In this document: piece by piece, positions 7,816-16,381 of the stretch
Position numbering within the stretch: position 1 is the stretch's first letter
Layout of the letters: each line of letters begins with the position of its first letter
Notes under the pieces: model-generated
The model's database searches: none
Told to the model about the DNA's origin: nothing
The model's input: the letters and a program-made list of their open reading frames with translations, nothing else
Translations under genes and position numbers: made by a program
Origin: Flammeovirgaceae bacterium
GTDB taxonomy: Bacteria; Bacteroidota; Bacteroidia; Cytophagales; Cyclobacteriaceae
Assembly: GCA_015180985.1 (NCBI GenBank)
Contig: CP054185.1
Location: 248,001-312,000, forward strand
Direction of reading: 5' to 3'
DNA length: 64,000 nucleotides

Positions 7816-10527
7816 ATGAAGAAAATAGTACTGGTTGGCCTTTTCTGTGCGGTTGGAGTATTCACCCGCGCCTCGCACATTGTTGGTGGAGAGTTTGAAC
7901 TGAAACACCTTACCGGCAACAACTACCGGGTTAACCTGATTCTTTATTTTGATAAAATCAACGGCTTAGTGGGCGCCAAAGACCTGAGCGTTATGGCCCG
8001 CATCTACCGGATACACGATAATGCCCGCATGACCGATGTGTTCTTACCGCTTACCACCGAAGAGGAGGTTTCCTATACCCAGCCGGAATGCTCAAATGGC
8101 GAAATCGAAACACTCAAATTAACCTACACCACCACCATTATTTTGCCCGACAACATGTACAATCACCCGCAGGGCTACTACCTGGTGTGGGAACGCTGCT
8201 GCCGCAACTATTCCATCACCAACATCATCAGTCAGGAGCCGCCCCAAAATGATCCGCTTTTTCCGAATGCAGCCGGCCAAACCTTTTACCTGGAGTTTCC
8301 CCCGGTTGTAAAAGATGGACAGCCTTTCATCAATTCAACGCCCCGCCTGTTCCCTCCGCTTAACGACTACGCCTGCCCGCGTAAACCTTACTACACCGAC
8401 TTTGCCGGTACTGACGATGATGGCGATTCGCTGGTATACTCGCTGGTTACTCCGCTTAACACACACTCTGCGGTGGCCATACCTGCAGGCGGCCCGGGCA
8501 CGCGCCCCTATCCGCTGGTGAAATGGCAAACCGGATTTTCATTGAACAACATTTTGCACGGAATGCCTGATTTGAAGATAAGCCCGGACGGTTTTTTAAC
8601 CGTTACACCTACTGTACAAGGACTGTTCGTATTTGCCGTTAAATGCGAGGAATTCCGTGATGGCGTGAAAATCGGTGAAGTAAGGCGCGACTTCCAGATG
8701 CTGGTAGTAGAAGCATGCCCCGTAGCAGAACCGCCACAGATTGTAGGTAGAAAAAAAGGAACTACAACGTTTACTTCAGCTAACCAATCATTAAACGTGT
8801 CGTTTGCAAATACCGTAACCGATGCCGACCGCTGTGTACAGGTGCGCATATCCGATCCGGATTCAGAAAAAATTGATGATAACTTCCAGGAGAGAGTTTT
8901 TATCCGGGTATTTCCGCTCAATTTCAAAAAGAGCACACGGTACCTGAATGAATTGCTTCCTGTGGTAAGTAATGCCACGCTAATTAACGGCAGCACCGTT
9001 GATTTTGAAATCTGCTTTCCACAATGCCCTTACCTGCCCGATGGAAACTACCAGGTGGGTATTATTGCTTACGATGATGCCTGCAGTTTGCCTTTATCCG
9101 ATACACTGGTGGTAAATGTGTTTGTTCAGCCGCCACCCAACAACAAGCCAACGTTCACCACGGCCAACGTTATCACCACGCTTAATGAAGGAGACCCGCC
9201 CCTGACCATACCCATTCATGCCGTTGATGCCGATGGCGACCAGTTGGATGTATTTGTAATTAATGATGGATTCATCCTCACTGATGTGGGCATGACACTC
9301 GGCCTCAGCACCTCCCCTGCCGGGCAGGTGAACGGCCAGTTAATCTGGGATACGCGATGTGATGTGTACGACTTTACACAAAAAACCAATTTCAATTTTA
9401 AAATCATTACCGATGACCGCGACCAATGCCTGTTTGCACACCCTGATACCATGTTGATTACCCTCAACATTATCCTGCCCGGCAACTTTGATCCGGTTAT
9501 CAGTTCATCCTTGCAAACGGCAAACGAAAAGACCATTGAAGTTACCCGTAAGATTTACGAACCTTTGACGTTTACCGTAACCGGTACCGATGCCGATAAC
9601 GATTTGCTGGTGCTGAGTATGTACGGCTTGAACTTTAGTACGACTGAATTCGGAGTCTCCTTTTCAGAAGTAACAAACCGGGGCATGGTCACTTCGGCAT
9701 TCTCATGGTTTCCGGATTGCAGCACCATCGACCTGGATGTGAAAAATCAATTTGACTTCCGGTTTATTGTGGTGGATAATGCCAATAAGTGTCGCTTTTA
9801 CAAAGCCGATACCCTGCACGTCATCGTGCACGTTGAGCCGCCCGACAACAATGCGCCTGAGTTATCGGTTGCCAGCACTAATCCGGAAATAACCATAACG
9901 GATAATTCGCTTACCGCTATTTTAGGAACTCCGATAACCCTTTCTTTGGCTGGCTTTGATGCCGACCTGGCGCCTGATAAAGACTTGTTGAAACTGGAAC
10001 TGATTGGAAAAACCGGAGTTGTACAGCCCACGGGATTTGTATTTCAGAATGTCGAGGGCCCATCGCTTTTAACCGCTTCGTTCACCTGGGAGCCTGATTG
10101 CAGCATCTTTAAAAACCGCATTTACGAAAATAACTATGTGTTCACCTTTTTGCTAAGCGACAACCGTTGTTTTAATACTAAAACTGATACACTTGAACTG
10201 GCCATTACCATTAAAGATGTTGACGGCAGCGATATAAATTTTCTTCCGCCAAATTTCTTTTCACCTAACAACGATGGTGTAAACGACTTCTTTGCCATGA
10301 TGGCCTGGGATGAGGCCGCCAACAATTTTGTAAACATCCTGCCCCTTGATAACTGCGTGGGCGAGTTTGTGAGTATCCGTATTTACAACCGGTGGGGCCG
10401 CCAGGTGTTTGAAAGTACCAACCGCGATTTTAAATGGTTTGGCGAGGGGTTGCCGAACGGAGTGTATTATTACCTGGTTAAGTACACCCACAAAGAATAC
10501 CGTGGCTCCGTTACATTACGATTCTGA
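7816..10527 (+). CDS. Large exported protein with CHU_C (type B) gliding/T9SS C-terminal domain
   Basis: About 903 residues from the ATG at 7816, which opens a good signal peptide (MKKIVLVGLFCAVGVFTRAS); an upstream in-frame ATG would add a non-signal leader. The mature N-terminus (HIVGGEFELKH) is a recurrent start of large Bacteroidota surface proteins. The middle has several Ig/cadherin-like repeats with DADGDQLDV-type calcium-binding loops. The last 100 residues (PPNFFSPNNDGVNDFF to GSVTLRF) are the CHU_C domain that directs export and attachment by the type IX secretion system. It may be an adhesin, but no enzyme domain is seen. Confidence 0.88.
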   Translation: MKKIVLVGLFCAVGVFTRASHIVGGEFELKHLTGNNYRVNLILYFDKINGLVGAKDLSVMARIYRIHDNARMTDVFLPLTTEEEVSYTQPECSNGEIETLKLTYTTTIILPDNMYNHPQGYYLVWERCCRNYSITNIISQEPPQNDPLFPNAAGQTFYLEFPPVVKDGQPFINSTPRLFPPLNDYACPRKPYYTDFAGTDDDGDSLVYSLVTPLNTHSAVAIPAGGPGTRPYPLVKWQTGFSLNNILHGMPDLKISPDGFLTVTPTVQGLFVFAVKCEEFRDGVKIGEVRRDFQMLVVEACPVAEPPQIVGRKKGTTTFTSANQSLNVSFANTVTDADRCVQVRISDPDSEKIDDNFQERVFIRVFPLNFKKSTRYLNELLPVVSNATLINGSTVDFEICFPQCPYLPDGNYQVGIIAYDDACSLPLSDTLVVNVFVQPPPNNKPTFTTANVITTLNEGDPPLTIPIHAVDADGDQLDVFVINDGFILTDVGMTLGLSTSPAGQVNGQLIWDTRCDVYDFTQKTNFNFKIITDDRDQCLFAHPDTMLITLNIILPGNFDPVISSSLQTANEKTIEVTRKIYEPLTFTVTGTDADNDLLVLSMYGLNFSTTEFGVSFSEVTNRGMVTSAFSWFPDCSTIDLDVKNQFDFRFIVVDNANKCRFYKADTLHVIVHVEPPDNNAPELSVASTNPEITITDNSLTAILGTPITLSLAGFDADLAPDKDLLKLELIGKTGVVQPTGFVFQNVEGPSLLTASFTWEPDCSIFKNRIYENNYVFTFLLSDNRCFNTKTDTLELAITIKDVDGSDINFLPPNFFSPNNDGVNDFFAMMAWDEAANNFVNILPLDNCVGEFVSIRIYNRWGRQVFESTNRDFKWFGEGLPNGVYYYLVKYTHKEYRGSVTLRF

Positions 10528-10529
10528 AG

Positions 10530-11249
10530 TCAGATTTTTATTGCTTTAACATTCGATTCGCGGACGTAAACTTCACGGTCCTGCCAAAGAACTTTAACCC
10601 ACACATCCTCCCTGCCAAGCACTGTTACCCGATTGCCCTCGCCAATTACGGCAACCACCGAAGAACCAGCCGAAGGTCCAGACATCAGGTAAGCTGTGCC
10701 TTGTTTAATAATCGCCTTTTCTTTAAAGGGAAAATTCAGATGAATTAACAGCAGAGCAAAGCAAAAAGATTGTGCTGCCCAATGGGCCTTGCGATTGCGG
10801 TTACTGACAACCAGCAGCACCGTAAATACCACTGCTACAACAACCAATACCAACGTAACCAGGTATCCATGCTTACGCCAGGCCATTTCCAGTTTGTCTA
10901 AATCGGTTTGTTCATAACCCGTAAACCGGTTTGCTTCGGCTATCTCTTGAATTTTACGAATAGCCGCTTCATCAAATGTGTACTGATAATACAGATTCAG
11001 GTAATAAAGCGCGTTGGCTTTGTGCATAAGCCCTTCTTCAATAAAAGCCATCCGCAATAACATTGCCGTAGAGAATATTTTTTTGTCAACCAACTCCGTG
11101 TATACTTCAAGCGATTGGGTGTATTTCTTAATGTTAAACAATGAATCGGCCCGAGCCAGCTGTTGGGTTGGCGACTGACCCTGTACGCTATTGAGCGAAA
11201 GGAGAAGACCAAACACCGCGAGGGCAATTTTTAAAAAGGCTTTTTGCAT
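10530..11249 (-). CDS. TPR plus SH3-like membrane protein (BatE-like)
   Basis: Protein of 239 residues with signal peptide (to VQGQS), a short tetratricopeptide region (residues 30-95), one or two transmembrane segments (about 128-150 and 160-175) and a C-terminal bacterial SH3-like domain (GPSAGSSVVAVIGEGNRVTV, then VWVKVLWQDREVYV). This order resembles BatE proteins of the Bacteroidota Bat operon, but no bat genes are nearby, so it is a stand-alone relative. It is convergent with the CHU_C gene, two bases apart. Confidence 0.7.
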   Translation of the reverse strand: MQKAFLKIALAVFGLLLSLNSVQGQSPTQQLARADSLFNIKKYTQSLEVYTELVDKKIFSTAMLLRMAFIEEGLMHKANALYYLNLYYQYTFDEAAIRKIQEIAEANRFTGYEQTDLDKLEMAWRKHGYLVTLVLVVVAVVFTVLLVVSNRNRKAHWAAQSFCFALLLIHLNFPFKEKAIIKQGTAYLMSGPSAGSSVVAVIGEGNRVTVLGREDVWVKVLWQDREVYVRESNVKAIKI

Positions 11250-11326
11250 AGTTGTGCCCTTGTGCTATTTTTGTGCCCTCAATAACGGAAAAGCCCCCAA
11301 ATTAGGCAAGGAAGTTAATTTTTGAG

Positions 11327-11371
11327 GATCTTGTGGCTCAGCTGGTAGGGCCCTGACGCTTTCGGGTCAGG
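11327..11371 (+). pseudogene. tRNA 5'-half fragment
   Basis: GATCTTGTGGCTCAGCTGG followed by TAGGGC reproduces the acceptor 5' strand and D-arm of the tRNA-Lys gene 95 bases downstream with few differences. It is followed by a stem (CCTGAC/GTCAGG) around GCTTTCGG, but there is no T-arm or 3' acceptor strand. It looks like a truncated and diverged tRNA gene. Confidence 0.55.
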
Positions 11372-11421
11372 ACTTAAATCAGCTAAGAAACTGCAAAAGG
11401 AATGATTTGACATAAATAATT

Positions 11422-11494
11422 GATCTCGTAGCTCAGCTGGTAGAGCATTACACTTTTAATGTAAGGGTCCTGGGTTCGAATCCCAGCGGGATCA
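11422..11494 (+). tRNA. tRNA-Lys (anticodon TTT)
   Basis: A 73-nt cloverleaf. The acceptor stem GATCTCG pairs with CGGGATC, the D-arm is GCTC/GAGC, the anticodon arm is TTACA-CTTTTAA-TGTAA giving anticodon TTT, and the T-arm is CTGGG-TTCGAAT-CCCAG. The discriminator base is A and CCA is not encoded. Confidence 0.96.
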
Positions 11495-11512
11495 CGAAGA
11501 ACAAAATGCAGA

Positions 11513-11537
11513 GGCTGCCTCAAAAAGGCAGCCTTTT
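11513..11537 (+). terminator. Rho-independent terminator after tRNA-Lys
   Basis: GGCTGCCT (11513-11520), loop CAAAA, AGGCAGCC (11526-11533), then TTTT. It lies 18 bases after the tRNA. Confidence 0.85.
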
Positions 11538-11656
11538 GCTATTATGCGTGGATGAATAGTGTTTGACCCAACTTTTCATAAAATGTAACTAAAATCACAG
11601 GCCGGTTGCCGGTTAATCAGGAACTTTGCGCTTACCTTATAAAATTTAGCGATGCC

Positions 11657-12049
11657 ATGAACCGACTTTTGGTAACCCTGTTCAGTTTAACCCTCCTTGT
11701 CGTTGCATCAAGTTGCCAGGGGCAATCCGGGGCACAGGTGCTTAATGTCAATGCGTTTGAAACGAAACTTAATGCTACACCGGAGAAGATTATTCTTGAT
11801 GTACGCACCACCTCGGAATACAACCGGGGGCATTTAAAAAATGCAGTACTGGTTGACTATTACCAGCGCGATTTCAGTGCGCAACTCGGCAAACTGGATA
11901 AAACAAAACCTGTGTTTGTGTATTGCGCCAGCGGGGTACGCAGCAATTCGGCTGCCCGGGAACTTGTTAAGTTGGGATTTAAAGAAGTTTACGACCTGAG
12001 TGGCGGCCTGTCGGCTTGGGCACGGGCAGGCAAGCCAATTGAAAAATAA
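11657..12049 (+). CDS. Rhodanese-like domain lipoprotein
   Basis: About 130 residues starting at the ATG at 11657, which gives a lipoprotein signal with lipobox VASSC; a longer in-frame start would lack this signal. The single rhodanese domain has the active-site loop VYCASGVRSNSAA with its catalytic Cys, and the LDVRTTSEYNRGHLKNA start motif. Proteins of this kind carry persulfide sulfur, here in the periplasm or on the outer-membrane inner face. The donor and acceptor are unknown. Confidence 0.88.
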   Translation: MNRLLVTLFSLTLLVVASSCQGQSGAQVLNVNAFETKLNATPEKIILDVRTTSEYNRGHLKNAVLVDYYQRDFSAQLGKLDKTKPVFVYCASGVRSNSAARELVKLGFKEVYDLSGGLSAWARAGKPIEK

Positions 12050-12089
12050 CTTCTTTCCTTTTACTTACTTGCATATCTAAATTCTCATT

Positions 12090-12704
12090 TTGTTGATCGT
12101 TCAGGTATTCCTCATCGGGTTTGTATTCAGTTTTTTAGGCTCTATTCCCCCGGGCACACTAAACATGATGGTGTTGCAACTTGGGCTGGAGCGCAAAATT
12201 AATGTAGCCCTGCGCTTTGCTTTAGCCGTGGCTGTTGTGGAATATCCGTATGCCTGGATTGCCGTAGAGTTTGAGCATGTCATCACTTCTTCACCGGTAG
12301 TAGTCCACAACCTGCAACTATGGGGAGCAATCATTATGACTGTAATTGGAGCAATAAGTTTATGGACAGTACGGAAACCGTCAGCGATTTCAGTAAAACT
12401 TCAGCAAAGCGGTTTCAGGCGTGGTATTATACTAAGCATTCTTAATCCGCAGGCTATCCCGTTCTGGATTGCCCTTACCGCATATTTAAAATTGCAGGGC
12501 TGGATTGACATTAGTACAAACTGGCGATTGCACAGTTACATCCTCGGTACCTCGGTGGGTGCTTTCGCCTTGCTTGCATTGTTTACGTTTATGGCAAACC
12601 GCGTAGCCTCCTCCATTAACGACAACCGGTTAATACGGATGATTCCGGGGCTGGTGCTGCTCTTTCTTGGTGCAATTGGTTTTATGCGATATTTCTTTTT
12701 TTAG
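12090..12704 (+). CDS. LysE-family transporter
   Basis: Membrane protein of 204 residues with about six transmembrane helices. The first helix ends in FLGSIPPGTLNMMVLQLGL, the proline-rich motif of the LysE/RhtB amino-acid exporter superfamily, and SILNPQAIPFWIAL is the second family motif. The start is a TTG at 12090 or 12093, as no ATG lies ahead of the first helix. It likely exports an amino acid or similar small solute. It is 40 bases after the rhodanese gene. Confidence 0.82.
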   Translation: MLIVQVFLIGFVFSFLGSIPPGTLNMMVLQLGLERKINVALRFALAVAVVEYPYAWIAVEFEHVITSSPVVVHNLQLWGAIIMTVIGAISLWTVRKPSAISVKLQQSGFRRGIILSILNPQAIPFWIALTAYLKLQGWIDISTNWRLHSYILGTSVGAFALLALFTFMANRVASSINDNRLIRMIPGLVLLFLGAIGFMRYFFF

Positions 12705-12707
12705 AAG

Positions 12708-14351
12708 CTACTTCTCTACCGGCTTACTTATGGTCATGGCCAGTTTTACTGCTTCATACGCATTAACCAAACCGCCTGTAATGCTCAAATCTTTAAACAT
12801 CACTTCCTGGCCGCTGCCTGGTTTGGCTACCTTCAGGTTATCGAACTTGCGGGTAGATTGCCGTAAAATTTCGCGTACCTGTACAGCCGATAAATCCGGA
12901 AAATAAGCCATCAGTATAGCCGCTACCCCGGCTGTTGCCGGGCTGGCCATGCTGGTGCCATCGTTGTTCTTATACTGGCCTTCCGGAATGGTTGAATAAA
13001 TCCGCACACCGGGCGAAAACAGGTCAACGGTTTTCTTTCCATAGTTCGAGAATGACCCCACAAATGAATTATCGGCTCCCCAGGCCGAGGCTCCGATTTC
13101 AACCCAGGTTTTACACTCCTTGCCGTCTTTGTAAAAGCGCGAAGGGTAATTAACTTCTTCATCTGAATTCTTTGCATCATTACCGGCTGCATGAACCAGC
13201 AGTACACCCTTCGATTCGGCATAACGAACGGCCTTATCCACCACTTCCTTCTGCGGTGAGTATGATTTACCAAAACTCATGTTGATTATATGCGCTCCGT
13301 TATCAACAGCATAGTAAATGGCATTGGCTACATCTTTATCACGCTCATCGCCATTGGGCACTGCACGCACCGACATAATTTTTACGTTATCAGCAATGCC
13401 TTTTATACCCAGGTTGTTGTTGCGGTTGGCCGCAATGATGCCCGCTACGTGTGTGCCGTGTTCAGCATCAGGGCCTTTAACATCGTTATTTCCGTAAGCA
13501 CGCTCATAAGGATTACTATAGTCATCGCCTACAATCTCACGCGAATCAAAGTTTTCGTTGTATCCGTAGAGAGCCTGTACTTCGTAATAATGGACCGCGT
13601 CTTTCAATTCCTCCAGAAAACTTTCCGCATCGGCATCGGGACCCGCATTTTTATAAAGTACACTCATCGCATTTTTGGCAAACGCCTTAACCGGTGTAGT
13701 GGGTTTAATCGTATCTACCATTTCGGCTGTTAGCCGGTCAACCTTTAAAATCTTTTTTAGTGTATCATTGGCAAATGAAATGTTCTGGTAGAACGAGTTA
13801 TACAGGTTGTATTGATTGGTTGCTTCTTTGGCGCGCTTTTCAAATTTGGTTTTAATGTCATTCCAATACGCGTACTCGGCTTGTTGCTTTTTACCTATTT
13901 TCTTCTCATCAATATTTTCAAACTTCGGCTTTAGCCGCACGTATTCGCGGGTAAGTTCATAGGTATCTTCATTAACGTTTCCGTTTTTTCCGCCTATAAA
14001 ATTCCAGCCATATACATCATCCACGTAACCGTTCTTATCATCATCAATGCCGTTATTGGGTACTTCCTTGGTATTGACCCAGATTACATCTTTCAAATCC
14101 TCATGAAAGATATCCACCCCGGAGTCAATCACCGCCACAATTACCGTACGGGCCGGTTTGCCTTTAAGTAGCGTGTTATAAACCCGTTCGGCACTCACCC
14201 CCTGAAAGCGATCTGTTTCAGGATCGAGTAAAAACCAATCGTCAGGTACGGTTTTATGCTCATTTTCGGTAATGCTGGTTTGCGCTAATACACCAGTACT
14301 CTGCAACGTAGCAATCAATACCAGGGCAATCCACTTCAATTTCACTGTCAT
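12708..14351 (-). CDS. Secreted S8 family serine peptidase (subtilase)
   Basis: Exported protease of 547 residues with signal peptide ending at about residue 23 (VLAQ). The catalytic residues are visible: Asp76 in VIDSGVD, His298 in HGTHVAG, the oxyanion Asn390 in HAAGN and Ser466 in GTSMASP. Some 170 residues of mostly charged helical sequence lie between the Asp and His motifs, an insertion larger than in classic subtilisin and typical of a Bacteroidota branch. There is no prodomain of the I9 type and no T9SS C-terminal domain. It probably acts in the periplasm or is shed. Confidence 0.93.
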   Translation of the reverse strand: MTVKLKWIALVLIATLQSTGVLAQTSITENEHKTVPDDWFLLDPETDRFQGVSAERVYNTLLKGKPARTVIVAVIDSGVDIFHEDLKDVIWVNTKEVPNNGIDDDKNGYVDDVYGWNFIGGKNGNVNEDTYELTREYVRLKPKFENIDEKKIGKKQQAEYAYWNDIKTKFEKRAKEATNQYNLYNSFYQNISFANDTLKKILKVDRLTAEMVDTIKPTTPVKAFAKNAMSVLYKNAGPDADAESFLEELKDAVHYYEVQALYGYNENFDSREIVGDDYSNPYERAYGNNDVKGPDAEHGTHVAGIIAANRNNNLGIKGIADNVKIMSVRAVPNGDERDKDVANAIYYAVDNGAHIINMSFGKSYSPQKEVVDKAVRYAESKGVLLVHAAGNDAKNSDEEVNYPSRFYKDGKECKTWVEIGASAWGADNSFVGSFSNYGKKTVDLFSPGVRIYSTIPEGQYKNNDGTSMASPATAGVAAILMAYFPDLSAVQVREILRQSTRKFDNLKVAKPGSGQEVMFKDLSITGGLVNAYEAVKLAMTISKPVEK

Positions 14352-14546
14352 GCTGTATGGGATAAATTATTAAAAGGCTGCAAGTTACACTTTGAATCCG
14401 TTCTGCAAGCATGAAAGTTTACAGGCGGTAACCCGGCACAAAAGAACAAAATCGTGCCAAATATTACGTTGGTTAAAGGTACCCATACTAAACCGGAAAC
14501 AATGGGTAAAGGTTGCTCAATTTTGAACCGGATTAACGAGGGAGGT

Positions 14547-14660
14547 ATGGTATATATATTCTTTACAACACTTACGGCACTTTACAGCCTGATTTTCTAC
14601 GGTGCTCATCAGGCAAAAAAAACACAGCGCATTACTGAATGCAAAGAATCCAGCCGGTAA
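14547..14660 (+). CDS. Possible small single-helix membrane protein (37 residues)
   Basis: The ATG at 14547 is preceded by a strong purine-rich AGGGAGG five bases upstream. It opens a short ORF with one hydrophobic segment (residues 2-18), then a basic and polar tail. It lies in a 319-bp gap between two leftward genes that otherwise shows nothing. The frame also continues upstream to 14454, but the ribosome-binding site favours the short form. It could be chance. Confidence 0.35.
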   Translation: MVYIFFTTLTALYSLIFYGAHQAKKTQRITECKESSR

Positions 14661-14670
14661 CCGCTGGTGT

Positions 14671-15327
14671 TTAGAAATCGCTTGCAATCAGTTCGGCCCA
14701 CCGGGTGTACATGGCACCGGAAGGATGCAACTTATCGGCTGCAACCAGGTGGGGCTGTTCAAGGCCCTTTCGTGTTAAATCTGTAATGTAATAGTACCGG
14801 ATGCCGTACCGCAGCGTTATCTCGCGGTTTGCCTGGTTAAAGGCATCAATGGCTTTTGAAATTTCTTCCTTCTTCGGTTCACCAAAGGGAGTAAATCCAT
14901 AATCCGGAATTGACACCACAAACACGCGTTCTTTTCTGCCCCCGGCCAGCTCAATGGCTTTTTTAAGGAGTCCTTCAAACTCCGGTTTATAACTTTCAAC
15001 CGATTTTCCCTGGTATTGATTATTAACTCCGATGAGCAGTGAAACCAAACCATAATCGTTACTTAAGCCGGCATTATCGACAGCATTTTTTAAATCATCG
15101 GTGCGCCAGCCGGTAGTAGCAATAATGCGTGACGCTTCAATTCTATAGCCTTTGGCATTGAGCAGCTTTACCAGTTGCACCGGCCACCGCTCATGCTCCG
15201 GCACACTTTCTCCGATTGTATAGGAATCACCCAGTGCCAGATAGCTGACTTGCTCGTTTTTATTAATGGGTTGTGTCATGGCGGTTAATGAAAAGATGGA
15301 CATAATTACGAGACCGAATATTTTCAT
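14671..15327 (-). CDS. SGNH/GDSL-family hydrolase, exported
   Basis: Protein of 218 residues with an N-terminal signal peptide. The SGNH blocks are visible: LALGDSY holds the catalytic Ser, followed by a Gly in TTGWRTDD, LIGVNNQYQG with the oxyanion Asn, and the C-terminal DKLHPSGAMY with catalytic Asp and His. These enzymes are periplasmic or secreted esterases, lipases or acetyl esterases of glycans. The substrate cannot be told from sequence, and the flanking genes are not informative. Confidence 0.9.
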   Translation of the reverse strand: MKIFGLVIMSIFSLTAMTQPINKNEQVSYLALGDSYTIGESVPEHERWPVQLVKLLNAKGYRIEASRIIATTGWRTDDLKNAVDNAGLSNDYGLVSLLIGVNNQYQGKSVESYKPEFEGLLKKAIELAGGRKERVFVVSIPDYGFTPFGEPKKEEISKAIDAFNQANREITLRYGIRYYYITDLTRKGLEQPHLVAADKLHPSGAMYTRWAELIASDF

Positions 15328-15370
15328 AATCCAATAAACTGATTTTTGATGAATTTCCAGTGCTGCATTC

Positions 15371-15901
15371 TCAGGTTTCCATGTACCCGGTTTTTATCAA
15401 AACACTATCGGGTATGCCGAGTTTTTCTTTTACTGCCATGCACTGCGCTTTTAACGCTGCAGCTGAAAACCGGTTAGTCCGGTCAAAGGCTTCAATTTCA
15501 ATAAATTTCCGATTGTCAGGAAGGGTATCCAAATGAATTTTCAGGTTATCGAGCCTATAAATTTTTCTTGATTTTCTCACAAAACCTATCAGTTTGTTCT
15601 GGCTTCGTAATTGTTTAATTGCTTCGGATGAAGGATTTTCTTCGTAGCGAAATACAATTGTTTTTTCGGAACCAACCTCGTATTCGCGTCTGTAGTGTGC
15701 TATCCTATTTTCAATGGTGCCTTGCCTGAGTTTTAATTTTCCGTTATCAGTTTCAAAATAATAATCGGTTTGCTCATCATTGCCGATGTACATGGCTCCC
15801 ATGGAAATCAATACCTCCTCAACCGGAGCAAAGTTTGTTAGGGTAGCCTTAATGGTGAAGTCGGTGTACTCCAGCGGGCTATTGGGGTTTTCAGATGACA
15901 C
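15371..15901 (-). CDS. CYTH domain protein (class IV adenylate cyclase-like)
   Basis: Cytoplasmic protein of 176 residues. It has the pattern of the CYTH/CyaB superfamily: an EIKA-like start (DFTIKATL), the QTDYYFETDNGKLKLRQG strand with basic residues, an RREYE block, VRKSRKIYRLDNLKIHLD and EIEAF near the end. The superfamily contains class IV adenylate cyclases, thiamine triphosphatases and inorganic triphosphatases. The usual ExExK start is degenerate here (FTIKA), so activity is uncertain. Confidence 0.75.
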   Translation of the reverse strand: MSSENPNSPLEYTDFTIKATLTNFAPVEEVLISMGAMYIGNDEQTDYYFETDNGKLKLRQGTIENRIAHYRREYEVGSEKTIVFRYEENPSSEAIKQLRSQNKLIGFVRKSRKIYRLDNLKIHLDTLPDNRKFIEIEAFDRTNRFSAAALKAQCMAVKEKLGIPDSVLIKTGYMET

Positions 15902-15989
15902 GACCCGAAGTTACCAAACTAAGGCTTTTGTGTTTACTATAACCCGATTTTAAAAATGGGCCCCTGTGGAATGCTCTTTGGTTAACAAA

Positions 15990-16019
15990 AAAAGTCATCC
16001 CATGTATAAAATGACTTTT
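15990..16019 (-). terminator. Hairpin terminator, copy 2
   Basis: AAAAGTCAT (15990-15998) and its complement ATGACTTTT (16011-16019), followed leftward by a T run. It follows the tRNA-Leu fragment in the same spacing as the hairpin at 16111-16140 follows the intact tRNA-Leu. Confidence 0.65.
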
Positions 16020-16027
16020 AAATATTG

Positions 16028-16079
16028 TGCCGAAGGTGGGACTCGAACCCACATCCCGCCTGGGCGGGACGCCACACGC
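16028..16079 (-). pseudogene. tRNA-Leu 3'-half fragment
   Basis: The 25 bases at 16029-16053 are identical to 16150-16174 in the intact tRNA-Leu(CAG) (3' acceptor strand and T-arm), and the 3' side of the anticodon stem is also recognisable at 16070-16079. A different long variable arm (CCCGCC/GGCGGG) lies between. No 5' half is present upstream. Confidence 0.7.
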
Positions 16080-16110
16080 ACTAACTGCAACCTTAAGCCC
16101 TTTGAAATAA

Positions 16111-16140
16111 AAAAGTCATCTCGTGCATAAGATGACTTTT
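16111..16140 (-). terminator. Rho-independent terminator after tRNA-Leu(CAG)
   Basis: AAAAGTCATC (16111-16120), a 10-base loop and GATGACTTTT (16131-16140), followed leftward by more T residues. It begins nine bases after the tRNA 3' end. Confidence 0.8.
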
Positions 16141-16148
16141 GAATGATG

Positions 16149-16230
16149 TGCCGAAGGTGGGACTCGAACCCACACAGCTTTCGCCACACGCCCCTGAAAC
16201 GTGCGTGTCTACCAGTTTCACCACTTCGGC
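16149..16230 (-). tRNA. tRNA-Leu (anticodon CAG)
   Basis: An 82-nt type II tRNA with a long variable arm. The acceptor stem GCCGAAG pairs with CTTCGGC, the anticodon arm is CACGT-TTCAGGG-GCGTG, and the T-arm is GTGGG-TTCGAGT-CCCAC. The discriminator is A. Confidence 0.94.
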
Positions 16231-16252
16231 AAAAAATTAATGAACAATGTAG

Positions 16253-16336
16253 TGCCCAGGACTGGATTCGAACCAGCACACCCTTTCGGGCGCTACCCCC
16301 TCAAAGTAGTGTGTCTACCAATTTCACCACCTGGGC
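16253..16336 (-). tRNA. tRNA-Leu (anticodon GAG)
   Basis: An 84-nt type II tRNA. The acceptor stem GCCCAGG pairs with CCTGGGC with discriminator A, the anticodon arm is CTACT-TTGAGGG-GGTAG, the variable arm is CGCCCGAAAGGGTG-like, and the T-loop is TTCGAAT. It lies 22 bases upstream of the CAG isoacceptor and is probably cotranscribed with it. Confidence 0.94.
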
Positions 16337-16381
16337 AATTCGGGGCGACAAAAGTAATAACCTTTTCGGAATTTGTACAGT

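Noticed and set aside
7756-7908. N-terminal extension of rlmD by 51 codons
   Set aside because: It precedes the TRAM domain with unrelated sequence and overlaps the signal-peptide region of the divergent CHU_C gene.
16028-16149. Functional third tRNA-Leu or an intron-containing tRNA
   Set aside because: No 5' acceptor strand or D-arm was found upstream of the fragment; the adjacent bases are the terminator of the intact tRNA.
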